Origin: Lentisalinibacter orientalis
GTDB taxonomy: Bacteria; Pseudomonadota; Gammaproteobacteria; Steroidobacterales; Woeseiaceae
Length of the DNA stretch: 64,000 nt
Assembly (NCBI RefSeq): GCF_040706535.1
Contig: NZ_JAPDRJ010000001.1
Span: 1,984,001 to 2,048,000 of the forward strand
Reading direction: 5' to 3'
Positions 1 to 8,476 of the stretch are shown here, in pieces; position 1 is the stretch's first letter, and each line of letters starts with the position of its first letter. A program made the position numbers and the translations under genes. Below the pieces are notes generated by a model. That model saw only the letters and a program-made list of their open reading frames with translations. It was not told the DNA's origin and did no database searches.

Positions 1-213
1 ATCGAGTTCAACCTGCCCACCTACGACTGCCCGTCCCAGCGCTACTGTCCGGCGGGCGTCTACGAGGTGGTGGAAGAGGAGGGCAGCAAGGTCTTCCGTA
101 TCAACGCGCAGAACTGCGTGCACTGCAAGACCTGCGACATCAAGGACCCGAAGCAGAACATCCGCTGGGTCACGCCGGAGGGCGGCGGCGGCCCGAACTA
201 CACCGGTATGTGA
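1..213 (+). CDS. Electron transfer flavoprotein-ubiquinone oxidoreductase, C-terminal end (partial)
   Basis: The gene enters from outside the window; only the last 70 codons are present, ending at TGA 211-213. The remaining peptide has the cysteine pattern CPSQRYCPAGVYE followed by NCVHCKTCDIKDP and the tail IRWVTPEGGGGPNY. This is the hallmark C-terminal [4Fe-4S] domain of ETF-QO, which passes electrons from ETF, reduced by acyl-CoA dehydrogenases, to the membrane quinone pool. It faces the convergent acyl-CoA catabolic operon, whose isovaleryl-CoA dehydrogenase would feed it. The N-terminal FAD and quinone-binding parts cannot be checked here. Confidence 0.93.
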   Translation: MEFNLPTYDCPSQRYCPAGVYEVVEEEGSKVFRINAQNCVHCKTCDIKDPKQNIRWVTPEGGGGPNYTGM

Positions 214-239
214 GGCCGGCCGGCGCGCCGGCGCCGCGC

Positions 240-1007
240 CTACTTCGGCTGCATGCGGATGCCGCCGTCGAGGCGGATGGTCTCTCCGTTCAGCATCGGA
301 TTCGTGTAGATGTAGCCAACCAGGTCGGCATATTCCTCGGGCCGGCCCATGCGCGACGGGAACGGAATCTGCGCCGCGAGCGACTGCTGCACCTCGTCGG
401 GCAGTCCCGCCATCATCGGCGTCATGAAGATGCCGGGCGCGATGGTCATCACGCGGATGCCGAAACGGGCCAGCTCCCGGGCGATGGGCAGTGTCATGCC
501 GACCACGCCGCCCTTCGAGGCCGAGTAGCCGGCCTGGCCGATCTGGCCCTCGTAGGCCGCGACCGAGGCCGTGTTCACGATCACCCCGCGCTCGCCTTCC
601 CCGTTCGGCTCGTTGTTCTGCATGAGTGCCGCCGCTTCCTTCGCGATATTGAAGGAGCCGACCAGGTTGATCATCACCGTGCGCGTGAAATAGGCCGAGT
701 CCATCGGCCCGTCGCGGCCGAGCACCCGTCCGGGAGCGACGACGCCGGCGCAGTTCACGGCCAGGGTGAGTCCGCCCATCGCCTCGGCCGCCCGGCCGAC
801 GGCCGCGCGCACGTCCGCCTCGTCGCTGACGTCGGTGCGGATGAAACCGGCGCGCTCGCCCAGCGCCTCGGCGGCCTCGGCGCCGGCCTCCTCGTTGACA
901 TCCAGCAGCGTCACGCTGCCGCCCGCCGCCAGCAGGTGCTCCGCCGTCGCCCGTCCCAGGCCGGATGCGCCGCCGGTGACTATCGCTTTTACTCCGCCGA
1001 GATCCAT
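240..1007 (-). CDS. Short-chain dehydrogenase, 3-hydroxyacyl-CoA dehydrogenase type 2-like
   Basis: 255-residue classical SDR. The NAD-binding motif TGGASGLG lies at residues 11-18, the NCAG motif near 85-88, and the catalytic Ser148, Tyr161 and Lys165 (YSASK) are all present. Length and motifs resemble HSD17B10-type enzymes, which oxidise 2-methyl-3-hydroxybutyryl-CoA in isoleucine breakdown or short 3-hydroxyacyl-CoAs. The ATG at 1007 was chosen because it starts directly before the Rossmann beta-strand; the open frame extends upstream only as a shadow of the preceding gene. It lies 11 bases after the carboxylase alpha subunit and is the last gene of the operon. Substrate is inferred from context, not proven. 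Confidence 0.88.
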   Translation of the reverse strand: MDLGGVKAIVTGGASGLGRATAEHLLAAGGSVTLLDVNEEAGAEAAEALGERAGFIRTDVSDEADVRAAVGRAAEAMGGLTLAVNCAGVVAPGRVLGRDGPMDSAYFTRTVMINLVGSFNIAKEAAALMQNNEPNGEGERGVIVNTASVAAYEGQIGQAGYSASKGGVVGMTLPIARELARFGIRVMTIAPGIFMTPMMAGLPDEVQQSLAAQIPFPSRMGRPEEYADLVGYIYTNPMLNGETIRLDGGIRMQPK

Positions 1008-1018
1008 GTTCGCTCCTG

Positions 1019-3046
1019 TCAGTCTTCTCTGCCGTCTTCGGTGCCGTCGCCGTCGGGTTCGATGTCGACCAGGACGGCCTCGGCCTCCACGAAATCGCCT
1101 TCCGCCACGCGCACGCGCTCGACCCGGCCGGCCGTACCCGCGCGCAGCGTGAACTCCATCTTCATGCCCTCCAGCACCAGCAGCTTGTCGCCTTCGGAAA
1201 CCCGGTCGCCCTCGGCCACGGCCACCTCGACGACCCGCCCCGGCATGGGCGCCGCCGGGTGGGCGTCGGTCTCGGGCATGGCCGATTCCGTGGCCCACGG
1301 GTCGGCGATGTCGAACTCCCGGGTCTCGTCGTCCACCGTGACCTGGACCCGGCGAGCCGTACAGGCGATCTCCACCGCGCGGGAGGCGCCGTCGATCTCC
1401 GCCACCAGCCCGCGGCAGCCGGTATCGATCAGCCGCACCCGGTGCCAGTCTGCGTCATCGGTGGCCCCCTCACGCGCATCCCGGATGGCCATGGAGAAGG
1501 TCTGCGGGCCGCCGCGGGCCGTGATCCGCCGCTCGCCCGCAGCCGTATCGAAGGCGATGGTGGTGCCGGCGGCCGGCCGGCCGCGCCAGGCGTCCGCGGC
1601 GGCCCACGGCGAGGCATCCTCGCCGCCGCCGCGCTGCAGGCGGCGCATGACGGCTGCCGCCGCGGTCAGCAGGACTCCGTCCGGCACCGGCGTCGCCCGG
1701 GTCAGGCTCTCGAGTTCCCGGTCCACGTAGCCGGTGTCGCTGCGGCCTTTCACGAACGCCGGCGTGCGGGCCAGGCGGCGCAGGAAGGCGAGATTGTTGC
1801 GCGGGCCGAACAGGACGCAGCCGGCCAGCGCGGACTGCAGGTGTCGCAGAGCGGCGTCGCGGTCCGGCCCGCTGGCGATGAGCTTCGCGACCAGCGGGTC
1901 GTAGTAGCGCTCGACGGCGTCGCCGGCCTCGTATCCGTGGTCCATGCGTACGAGGGGGTCGCGCCGGGGCCAGTCGAATACCTCGATGGCGCCGGTGGAC
2001 GGCAGGAAATCCCGGGCCGGATCCTCGGCATAGATGCGCGCCTCGATGGCGTGACCGCGGCTCGCGATCTCGCCCTGCGCGGCCGGCAGCGGCTCGCCGC
2101 TCGCCACCCTGAGCTGCCACTCCACCAGGTCCAGCCCGGTGGTCAGCTCCGTCACCGGATGCTCGACCTGCAGGCGGGTGTTCATCTCCAGGAAGTGGAA
2201 CTGGCCGCGGTCGTCCAGCATGAATTCGACGGTGCCGGCGTTCACGTAGCCCACGGCGCGGCCGGCTGCCAGTGCCGCGCCGTGCAGCGCGTCGCGCTGG
2301 TTGCGGGTGAGCCCCGGTGCCGGCGACTCCTCCAGGATCTTCTGCTGGCGGCGCTGCATGGAGCACTCGCGCTCGTACAGGTGCACCAGGTTGCCGTGCC
2401 TGTCGCCGAAGATCTGCACCTCCACGTGGCGCGGACGCTCGATGAACTTCTCCAGGATGATCTCGTCGTCGCCGAAGGCGGCCAGCGCCTCCCGCCTGGC
2501 GGCCTTCCATGCTTCCTCCAGCTGCGCGGGATCGCGCACCACCCGCATGCCCTTGCCGCCGCCGCCGGCGGAGGGCTTCAGCAGGACCGGCAGGCCGAGG
2601 CTCTGGGCGCTGCGCCGCAGCTCGTCGACGCTGCCGATGCCCGACACGCCCGGGATTACCGGCACGCCGGCCGCGTCCATGATGTCCTTGGCCGCGCGCT
2701 TGGAGCCCATGCTGCGGATGGTGTCCGTGTCCGGGCCGATGAAGACCAGGCCGGCGGCGCGCACGGCGGCGGCGAAATCGGCGTTCTCGGCCAGGAAGCC
2801 GTAGCCGGGATGCACGGCCTCCGCGCCGGCGTCCAGCGCCGCGCGGACGATGCGCTCGCCGTCCAGGTAGGACTCGGCGGCCGGCGCCGGGCCGATCGGC
2901 AGGCAGGCATCCGCCATGCGCACGTGGCGGGCGCGCCCGTCGGCCTCGGAGTAGACCGCGACGGTGGCGATGCCGAGCCGGCGGCAGGTCTCGATGATGC
3001 GGCAGGCGATTTCGCCGCGGTTGGCGATCAGGATGCGCTGGAACAT
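1019..3046 (-). CDS. liuD: Methylcrotonyl-CoA carboxylase, biotin-containing alpha subunit
   Basis: 675-residue biotin-dependent carboxylase subunit. The N-terminal biotin carboxylase domain (FQRILIANRGEIA at residues 2-14, the GGGGKGM ATP-grasp loop near 167-173, and EMNTRLQVEHPVTE) occupies about residues 1-450. A linker domain follows, then a C-terminal biotinyl domain with EGMKME, where Lys629 is the biotinylation site. It carboxylates biotin with ATP and bicarbonate; the beta subunit encoded just upstream transfers CO2 to 3-methylcrotonyl-CoA. Pairing with an MCC-type beta subunit and an isovaleryl-CoA dehydrogenase supports the methylcrotonyl assignment over geranyl-CoA or propionyl-CoA carboxylase. 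Confidence 0.93.
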   Translation of the reverse strand: MFQRILIANRGEIACRIIETCRRLGIATVAVYSEADGRARHVRMADACLPIGPAPAAESYLDGERIVRAALDAGAEAVHPGYGFLAENADFAAAVRAAGLVFIGPDTDTIRSMGSKRAAKDIMDAAGVPVIPGVSGIGSVDELRRSAQSLGLPVLLKPSAGGGGKGMRVVRDPAQLEEAWKAARREALAAFGDDEIILEKFIERPRHVEVQIFGDRHGNLVHLYERECSMQRRQQKILEESPAPGLTRNQRDALHGAALAAGRAVGYVNAGTVEFMLDDRGQFHFLEMNTRLQVEHPVTELTTGLDLVEWQLRVASGEPLPAAQGEIASRGHAIEARIYAEDPARDFLPSTGAIEVFDWPRRDPLVRMDHGYEAGDAVERYYDPLVAKLIASGPDRDAALRHLQSALAGCVLFGPRNNLAFLRRLARTPAFVKGRSDTGYVDRELESLTRATPVPDGVLLTAAAAVMRRLQRGGGEDASPWAAADAWRGRPAAGTTIAFDTAAGERRITARGGPQTFSMAIRDAREGATDDADWHRVRLIDTGCRGLVAEIDGASRAVEIACTARRVQVTVDDETREFDIADPWATESAMPETDAHPAAPMPGRVVEVAVAEGDRVSEGDKLLVLEGMKMEFTLRAGTAGRVERVRVAEGDFVEAEAVLVDIEPDGDGTEDGRED

Positions 3047-3067
3047 GGTTACCCCGGCTACCCCCGC

Positions 3068-4675
3068 CTACATCCGGAAGATACCGTAGGGACCCTCGCC
3101 CGGGTCCGGCGCGCCGGCGGTCACCGCGAGTCCGAGGGCCAGCACGCGGCGGGTGTCCAGCGGATCGATGATGCCGTCGTCCCACAGCCGGGCCGTGGCG
3201 TAGTAGGGGTTGCCCTGGTCCTCGTACTGGCGGCGGATGGACTCGCGGAAGGCGGCCTCCTCGTCCTCCGGCCACTCCTCGCCGCGGGCCTCTGCGCCGT
3301 CCCGGCGCACGGTGGCCAGCACGCTGGCCGCCTGGTCGCCGCCCATGACCGAGATGCGGGCGTTGGGCCACATCCACAGGAAGCGGCCGCCGTAGGCCCG
3401 CCCGCACATGGCGTAGTTGCCGGCGCCGTAGCTGCCGCCGATCACCACGGTCAGCTTCGGCACCGTCGCCGTGGCCACCGCGTTCACCATCTTGGCGCCG
3501 TCCTTGGCGATGCCGGCGTTCTCGTACTTGCGCCCCACCATGAAGCCGGTGATGTTCTGGAGGAACACCAGCGGGATGCGCCGGCGGTTGCAGAGCTCGA
3601 TGAAGTGGGTGGCCTTCAGCGCGGATTCGGAGAACAGGATGCCGTTATTGGCAATAATGCCTGCGGGATAACCATGGATGCGCGCGAAGCCGCACACGAT
3701 GGTCTTGCCGTACAGCGGCTTGAACTCCTGCAGCTCGGAGCCGTCGACGATGCGCCCGATGATCTCGCGCACGTCGTAGGGCTGCTTCAGGTCCGTCGGC
3801 ACCACGCCGTAGATGCCGTCGGCGTCCATCACCGGTTCCGCCGGCGCGTGGGGGGGTGCCGTGTCCCGGGCCGGCGCCAGCCGCGCGATGCAGTCCCGGG
3901 CGATGGCCAGCGCGTGGTTGTCGTCCTCGGCCAGGTAGTCGGTGACGCCGGAGACCCGGCTGTGCACCTCGCCGCCGCCCAGGTCCTCGGCGTCGACGAT
4001 CTCGCCGGTGGCCGCCTTCACCAGCGGCGGGCCGCCGAGGAAGATGGTCCCCTGATTGCGCACGATGATGGCCTCGTCGCTCATGGCCGGCACGTAGGCA
4101 CCGCCGGCGGTGCATGAACCCATCACGACGGCAAGCTGTGCGATGCCCGCGGCAGAGAGAGTCGCCTGGTTGTAGAAGATGCGGCCGAAGTGGTCACGGT
4201 CCGGGAAGACCTCGTCCTGGCGTGGCAGGAAGGCGCCGCCGGAGTCCACCAGGTAGACGCAGGGCAGGTGGTTCTCCAGCGCGATCTCCTGGGCCCGGAG
4301 GTGCTTCTTCACCGTCATCGGGAAGTAGGTGCCGCCCTTAACCGTGGCGTCGTTCGCCACCACCATCACCTCGCGGCCGTGCACCCGGCCGATGCCGGTC
4401 ACGATGCCGGCGCCCGGCGCGGCGCCGTCGTAGAGGCCGTCGGCGGCCAGCGGCGAGAGTTCCAGGAACGGGCTGCCGCGGTCGAGCAGCGCGTCGATGC
4501 GCTCGCGAACGAGCAGCTTGCCGCGCTCGGCGTGTTTCGCCTGTGCGCGCTCGCTGCCGCCGCGGGCCGTGGCCGTCAGCTTCTCGCGCAGCTCGTCCAC
4601 CAGCCCCTGCATGTGGCGCGCGTTCTCGGCCACGCGGCCATCCGCGGGATCCAGATGGCTCTTCAGGGCGGGCAC
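3068..4675 (-). CDS. liuB: Methylcrotonyl-CoA carboxylase, carboxyltransferase beta subunit
   Basis: 535-residue carboxyltransferase starting at GTG 4675. That start gives the family's usual length and N-terminus (V/M-P-A-L-K-S-x-L-D-P); the reading frame extends further upstream only inside the thiolase gene. The glycine-rich segments GSCTAGGAYVPAMSDE and GGSYGAGNYAMCGRAY form the oxyanion and CoA sites of this family. With the alpha subunit it makes 3-methylglutaconyl-CoA in leucine degradation. The gene begins four bases after the thiolase stop codon, so translation is probably coupled. No strong ribosome site is visible before the GTG. Confidence 0.93.
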   Translation of the reverse strand: MPALKSHLDPADGRVAENARHMQGLVDELREKLTATARGGSERAQAKHAERGKLLVRERIDALLDRGSPFLELSPLAADGLYDGAAPGAGIVTGIGRVHGREVMVVANDATVKGGTYFPMTVKKHLRAQEIALENHLPCVYLVDSGGAFLPRQDEVFPDRDHFGRIFYNQATLSAAGIAQLAVVMGSCTAGGAYVPAMSDEAIIVRNQGTIFLGGPPLVKAATGEIVDAEDLGGGEVHSRVSGVTDYLAEDDNHALAIARDCIARLAPARDTAPPHAPAEPVMDADGIYGVVPTDLKQPYDVREIIGRIVDGSELQEFKPLYGKTIVCGFARIHGYPAGIIANNGILFSESALKATHFIELCNRRRIPLVFLQNITGFMVGRKYENAGIAKDGAKMVNAVATATVPKLTVVIGGSYGAGNYAMCGRAYGGRFLWMWPNARISVMGGDQAASVLATVRRDGAEARGEEWPEDEEAAFRESIRRQYEDQGNPYYATARLWDDGIIDPLDTRRVLALGLAVTAGAPDPGEGPYGIFRM

Positions 4676-4679
4676 GGGG

Positions 4680-5861
4680 TCAGACCGTCTCGATGCCCAG
4701 GGCGACGGCCTCTCCGCCGCCGATGCACAGCGAGGCGATACCGCGCTTCGCGTTACGGTTGCGCAGTGCGTGCAGCAGCGTGACGACGATGCGGGCGCCG
4801 GAGGCGCCGATGGGATGGCCGAGGGCGCAGGCACCGCCGTTGACGTTGACCTGCTCGTGGGCGATGCCCACGTCGTGCATCGCGGCCATGGTGACGCAGG
4901 CGAAGGCCTCGTTCACCTCGTAAAGGTCCACGTCGTCCGGCGACCAGCCGAGCTCGTCCTGCAGCGCCCGGATGGCGTACACCGGCGAGGTGGTGAACCA
5001 GGCGGGGTCCTGCGCGTAGCCGCTGTGGCCGGCGATGCGGGCCAGCGGCGCCAGGCCGCGGCGCTCCGCCTCGGTGGCGCTCATCAGCAGCAGCGTCGCG
5101 GCGCCGTCCGAGATGGAAGACGAGCTGGCCGCAGTCACGGTGCCGTCCTTCGCGAAAGCCGGCCGCAGGTTCGGGATCTTCTCGACGTCGGCCCTGCCGG
5201 GCTCCTCGTCCGTGTCGACGGTGGTCTCGCCCCTGCGGGTCTTCACGGTGACCGGCGCGATCTCGGCGTCGAAGGCGCCGCCGTCCGCCGCCGCCCGTGC
5301 GCGTTCCACCGAAGCGATGGCGAAGGCGTCCTGGTCTGCCCGGCTGAAACCGTATTTCTTCGCCGTCTCCTCGGCGAAGTGCCCCATCATGTTGCCGTCG
5401 TAGGGGTTTTGCAGGCCGTCGAAGAACATGTGATCGAGGATCTCCTTGTGGCCCATGCGCAGGCCCGCCCGCGCGCCGGGCATCAGGTAGGGCGCATTGG
5501 TCATCGACTCCATGCCGCCGGCCATGACCACCGCGGCGGAACCGGCGCGGATGAGGTCGGCACCGACCATCACGGTCTTCATGCCCGAGCCGCAGACCTT
5601 GTTCACGGTGGTGCAGCCCACCGACTCCGGCAGGCCGGCGGCCAGCGCCGCCTGGCGTGCGGGTGCCTGACCGATGCCGGCGGGCAGGACGCATCCCAGC
5701 AGCACTTCGCTGATTTCCGCGGGGTCCAGGCCGCAGTCGGCCAGCGCTGCGCGGCTGGCCGCCGCCGACAGCTCGGGGGCGGGCACCGGGGCGAGGCCGC
5801 CCTGGAAGGCGCCTATCGGCGTGCGTCGGGCGGCGACAATGACGATGGGGTCCTGACTCAT
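4680..5861 (-). CDS. Acetyl-CoA C-acetyltransferase (thiolase)
   Basis: 393 residues, the standard length for a tetrameric degradative/biosynthetic thiolase. Catalytic Cys90 sits in NKVCGSGMKT. The catalytic His lies in GGACALGHPIGASGAR and the second Cys in CIGGGEAVALG near the C-terminus. It cleaves acetoacetyl-CoA (or 2-methylacetoacetyl-CoA) to acyl-CoA products. It sits between the isovaleryl-CoA dehydrogenase and carboxylase genes, so it probably handles the final thiolysis step of leucine and/or isoleucine catabolism. A PHB-synthesis role is possible, but no pha genes are nearby. Confidence 0.92.
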   Translation of the reverse strand: MSQDPIVIVAARRTPIGAFQGGLAPVPAPELSAAASRAALADCGLDPAEISEVLLGCVLPAGIGQAPARQAALAAGLPESVGCTTVNKVCGSGMKTVMVGADLIRAGSAAVVMAGGMESMTNAPYLMPGARAGLRMGHKEILDHMFFDGLQNPYDGNMMGHFAEETAKKYGFSRADQDAFAIASVERARAAADGGAFDAEIAPVTVKTRRGETTVDTDEEPGRADVEKIPNLRPAFAKDGTVTAASSSSISDGAATLLLMSATEAERRGLAPLARIAGHSGYAQDPAWFTTSPVYAIRALQDELGWSPDDVDLYEVNEAFACVTMAAMHDVGIAHEQVNVNGGACALGHPIGASGARIVVTLLHALRNRNAKRGIASLCIGGGEAVALGIETV

Positions 5862-5916
5862 GGCGATCTCTTGCTCCGTCTTCCTGGGCGGGCGGCCATT
5901 GTAGCGCGGGAGGCGC

Positions 5917-7074
5917 TCAGTCGGCGGCCAGGAGTTCCCGGCCGATCAGCATGCGGCGGATCTCGGTGGTGCCGGCGCCGATCTCGTAGAGCTTGGCGTC
6001 GCGCAGCAGCCGCGCCACGGGGTATTCGTTGATGTAGCCGTTGCCGCCCAGGCTCTGGATGGCCTCCAGCGCCACCGTCACTGCCTCGCGGGAGGCGTGC
6101 AGGAGGCAGGCCGCGGCGTCCTGGCGGGTCGGCAGCCCCTGGTCGAACTGGGCCGCGGTGCGGTAGGTGAAGGCCCGGGAGGTCTGCAGCGCCGTGTACA
6201 TGTCGGCCAGCTTGCCCTGCATCATGCCGAAGCTGCCGATGGGCCGGCCGAACTGCTTGCGCTCGCGCAGGTAGGGCATCACGGCGTCGAGACAGGCCTG
6301 CATGATGCCGATGGGACCGCCGGAGAGCACGAGCCGCTCGGAGTCGAGCCCGCGCATCAGGATGTAGACGCCCCGGTTCACCTCGCCGAGGACGTTCTCC
6401 GCCGGTATGCGACAGTCCTCGAACACGAGTTCGCAGGTGTCCGAGCCGCGCATGCCCAGCTTGTCCAGCTTCTGCGCCGTACGGAAGCCCGGCATGTCCT
6501 TTTCCACCAGGAAGGCGGTGATGGAGCGCGATCCGTCCTCTTTCGGCGCGGTGCGCATGTAGGTGAGGATCACGTCGGCGCGCGGGCCGTTGGTGATCCA
6601 CATCTTCGAGCCGTTGGCGAGCCAGCTGCCGTCGTCCTGCTTCTCGGCGTGGCAGCTCATCGAGCCCACCACGTCCGAGCCCGCGCCCGGCTCGGACATG
6701 GCGAGCGCGCCCAGCATCTCGCCGCTCACGAGTCCGGGCACGAAGCGCTCGCGCTGCTCCTCCGTGCCGTTCAGGTACAGGTTGTTCAGGCACAGGTTGG
6801 AGTGCGCGCCGTAGGACAGCCCCACCGAGGCGGAGGCCCGCGAGATCTCCTCCATCGCCACCACGTGGGCCAGGTAGCCGAGCCCGGTGCCGCCGTCCTC
6901 TTCCGGGACGGTGATGCCATGCAGCCCCAGTTCCCCGAGCTTCGGCCAGAGGTCGGCCGGGAACTCGTTGCTCGCGTCGATCTCGGCCGCCCGCGGCGCG
7001 ATCTCCTCCTCGGCGAAACGGCGCACGGTCTCGCGCAGGAGGTCGATCTCTTCACTGATGCGGGTGTTGATCAT
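5917..7074 (-). CDS. liuA: Isovaleryl-CoA dehydrogenase
   Basis: 385-residue FAD-dependent acyl-CoA dehydrogenase. The SEPGAGSD FAD/substrate motif is at about residues 127-134, WITNGP at 159-164, and the C-terminal LGGNGYINEYPVARLLRDAK and GTTEIRR motifs are present. Glu246 in GLDSERLVLSGGPIG matches the catalytic glutamate position characteristic of isovaleryl-CoA dehydrogenase, where the base is shifted relative to other family members. It converts isovaleryl-CoA to 3-methylcrotonyl-CoA and reduces ETF. It lies downstream of leucine dehydrogenase with about 21 bases between them, in the same operon. Confidence 0.93.
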   Translation of the reverse strand: MINTRISEEIDLLRETVRRFAEEEIAPRAAEIDASNEFPADLWPKLGELGLHGITVPEEDGGTGLGYLAHVVAMEEISRASASVGLSYGAHSNLCLNNLYLNGTEEQRERFVPGLVSGEMLGALAMSEPGAGSDVVGSMSCHAEKQDDGSWLANGSKMWITNGPRADVILTYMRTAPKEDGSRSITAFLVEKDMPGFRTAQKLDKLGMRGSDTCELVFEDCRIPAENVLGEVNRGVYILMRGLDSERLVLSGGPIGIMQACLDAVMPYLRERKQFGRPIGSFGMMQGKLADMYTALQTSRAFTYRTAAQFDQGLPTRQDAAACLLHASREAVTVALEAIQSLGGNGYINEYPVARLLRDAKLYEIGAGTTEIRRMLIGRELLAAD

Positions 7075-7095
7075 GGGGCTCGGCGCGCTCCGGTG

Positions 7096-8214
7096 TCAGT
7101 GCGTGGTGGTCGTGTGATGGGCCCGGCCCGAGAGCCGGTCCTTGAACCGCCGGGTATAGGGCAGCTTGGTGCGGCCCACCGCGGCGATGCGCTCTTCGGC
7201 CATGCGGTCGGCCGCCTGCCAGCTCGGTATCCCGTCGCGCTCGGCGATGTCGAATATCCGGGCGAGGTTATTGTAGATGAGCGAGACCTGTCGGTGGGCG
7301 CGTTCCTTGTCATAACCCTGCAGTTCGATGGCCACGTTGATGAGGCCGCCCGCGTTGATGGCGTAGTCCGGCGCATACAGGATGCCGCGCTCCTCGAGCG
7401 CGGTGCCCCAGGCCTCGGACTCCAGCTGGTTGTTGGCGCTGCCGGCCACGATGCTGCACTTCAGGCGCGGCACGGTGTCCTCGTTGATGACGCCGCCGAG
7501 CGCGCAGGGCACGAACACGTCCATGTCCAGGTCGTAGATGTTCTGCATGGGCACGGCGTCGGCGCCGTACTCGTCCACCACCGACTGCACGCGCTCGTCG
7601 TTGATGTCGGTGACGGTCACCCGGGCGCCGCGCTCGCGCAGCCTGTGCACGAGATGGCGGCCCACGTGGCCGACGCCCTGTACGCCGAAGCTGAGTTTGC
7701 CGAGGTCGGCGTGGCCGAACCTGCGCTCGGCGCAGGCCTCGATGCCCTTCAGCGTGCCGAGCGCCGTGAACGGGGACGGGTCGCCGCTGCCGCCGTGCAC
7801 CTCGTGCACGCCCACCACCCGGTCGGTCTCCTGGAAGATGTGGTCCATGTCGTCGACGGTGGTGCCGACGTCCTCGGCGGTGATGTAGCGGTTGTACAGC
7901 GAGCCGATGAAGCGGCCCAGCATGCGGAACAGGGCCTCGCTCTTGTCCTGCTCGGGATCGCCGATGACGACGGCCTTGCCGCCGCCCAGGTTCAGGCCGG
8001 ACACCGCGGCCTTGTAGGTCATGCCCCGGGACAGCCTGAGGACGTCGCGCAGCGCCTCCTCCTCGTTGATGTAAGGCCACATGCGCAGCCCGCCCAGCGC
8101 CGGGCCGAGCACCGTGGAGTGGATCGCGACGATGGCCCTGAGGCCGGTGGGACGATCCTGGAAGAACACGACCTGCTCGTGGCCGCGGTCGCTCATGGTG
8201 TCGAACAGTTCCAT
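7096..8214 (-). CDS. ldh: Leucine dehydrogenase (Glu/Leu/Phe/Val dehydrogenase family)
   Basis: 372 residues. The dimerisation/catalytic domain contains MTYKAAVSGLNLGGGKAVVIGD; Lys68 and Lys80 match the substrate-binding and catalytic lysines of bacterial leucine dehydrogenases. The NAD domain carries GVQGVGHVGRHL. It deaminates leucine, valine or isoleucine to the 2-oxo acids. The ATG at 8214 was chosen over the in-frame one at 8289 because a strong ribosome site (AGGAGGGG) sits two bases before it and the N-terminus MELFDTM is typical of the family. It is the first gene of the catabolic operon. A branched-chain 2-oxoacid dehydrogenase is not in the window. Confidence 0.93.
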   Translation of the reverse strand: MELFDTMSDRGHEQVVFFQDRPTGLRAIVAIHSTVLGPALGGLRMWPYINEEEALRDVLRLSRGMTYKAAVSGLNLGGGKAVVIGDPEQDKSEALFRMLGRFIGSLYNRYITAEDVGTTVDDMDHIFQETDRVVGVHEVHGGSGDPSPFTALGTLKGIEACAERRFGHADLGKLSFGVQGVGHVGRHLVHRLRERGARVTVTDINDERVQSVVDEYGADAVPMQNIYDLDMDVFVPCALGGVINEDTVPRLKCSIVAGSANNQLESEAWGTALEERGILYAPDYAINAGGLINVAIELQGYDKERAHRQVSLIYNNLARIFDIAERDGIPSWQAADRMAEERIAAVGRTKLPYTRRFKDRLSGRAHHTTTTH

Positions 8215-8295
8215 ATCCCCCTCCTGGAAAAGCACGGCGACAGCAGCCCGCGCGCAGCGCCTGCGCGTGCGCTCCGGGCTATCGATCATCCGACG

Positions 8296-8324
8296 ATTAT
8301 AGGCTCCGGCCTAATCGGTTGCAT
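8296..8324 (-). promoter_or_regulatory. Putative sigma-70 promoter of the leucine-catabolism operon
   Basis: Read on the minus strand there is a perfect TATAAT at 8301-8296, with a weak -35 (ATGCAA, 3 of 6) 17 bases upstream. The predicted transcript would start near 8289 and have a leader of about 75 bases before the leucine dehydrogenase ATG. The -10 is convincing; the poor -35 suggests an activator may be needed. Confidence 0.42.
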
Positions 8325-8373
8325 CCGTAACGATCCGGCCGGCATTCGCCCGGCGCCGGCGGTTACGGCGGGG

Positions 8374-8403
8374 TTGCCGCGCTTTTTTTTGCGCCGCTAT
8401 TCT
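8374..8403 (+). promoter_or_regulatory. Putative promoter of the TonB2/TtpC-type operon
   Basis: TTGCCG (4 of 6) and TATTCT (4 of 6) are separated by 18 bases that contain a run of eight T residues. It lies 73 bases before the DUF3450 ATG at 8477, which has its own ribosome site (AAGGAA). A modest match, but the only visible candidate in the divergent intergenic region. Confidence 0.3.
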
Positions 8404-8476
8404 GCTAGTTTCCGGCGATCCGCTGGCGCGACAGGGCGCGCCCCGGGACACCTCTGAAGTCCAAGGAATTCTCATA

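Noticed and set aside
214..239. GC-rich palindromic stretch between ETF-QO and the SDR as a terminator
   Set aside because: Self-complementary but without any T-tract on either side; termination cannot be claimed.
1259..4117. Plus-strand open frame of 952 codons opposite the methylcrotonyl-CoA carboxylase genes
   Set aside because: Low-complexity Ala/Gly/Arg/His-rich translation without motifs, fully antisense to two well-supported genes; a by-product of high GC and few stop codons.
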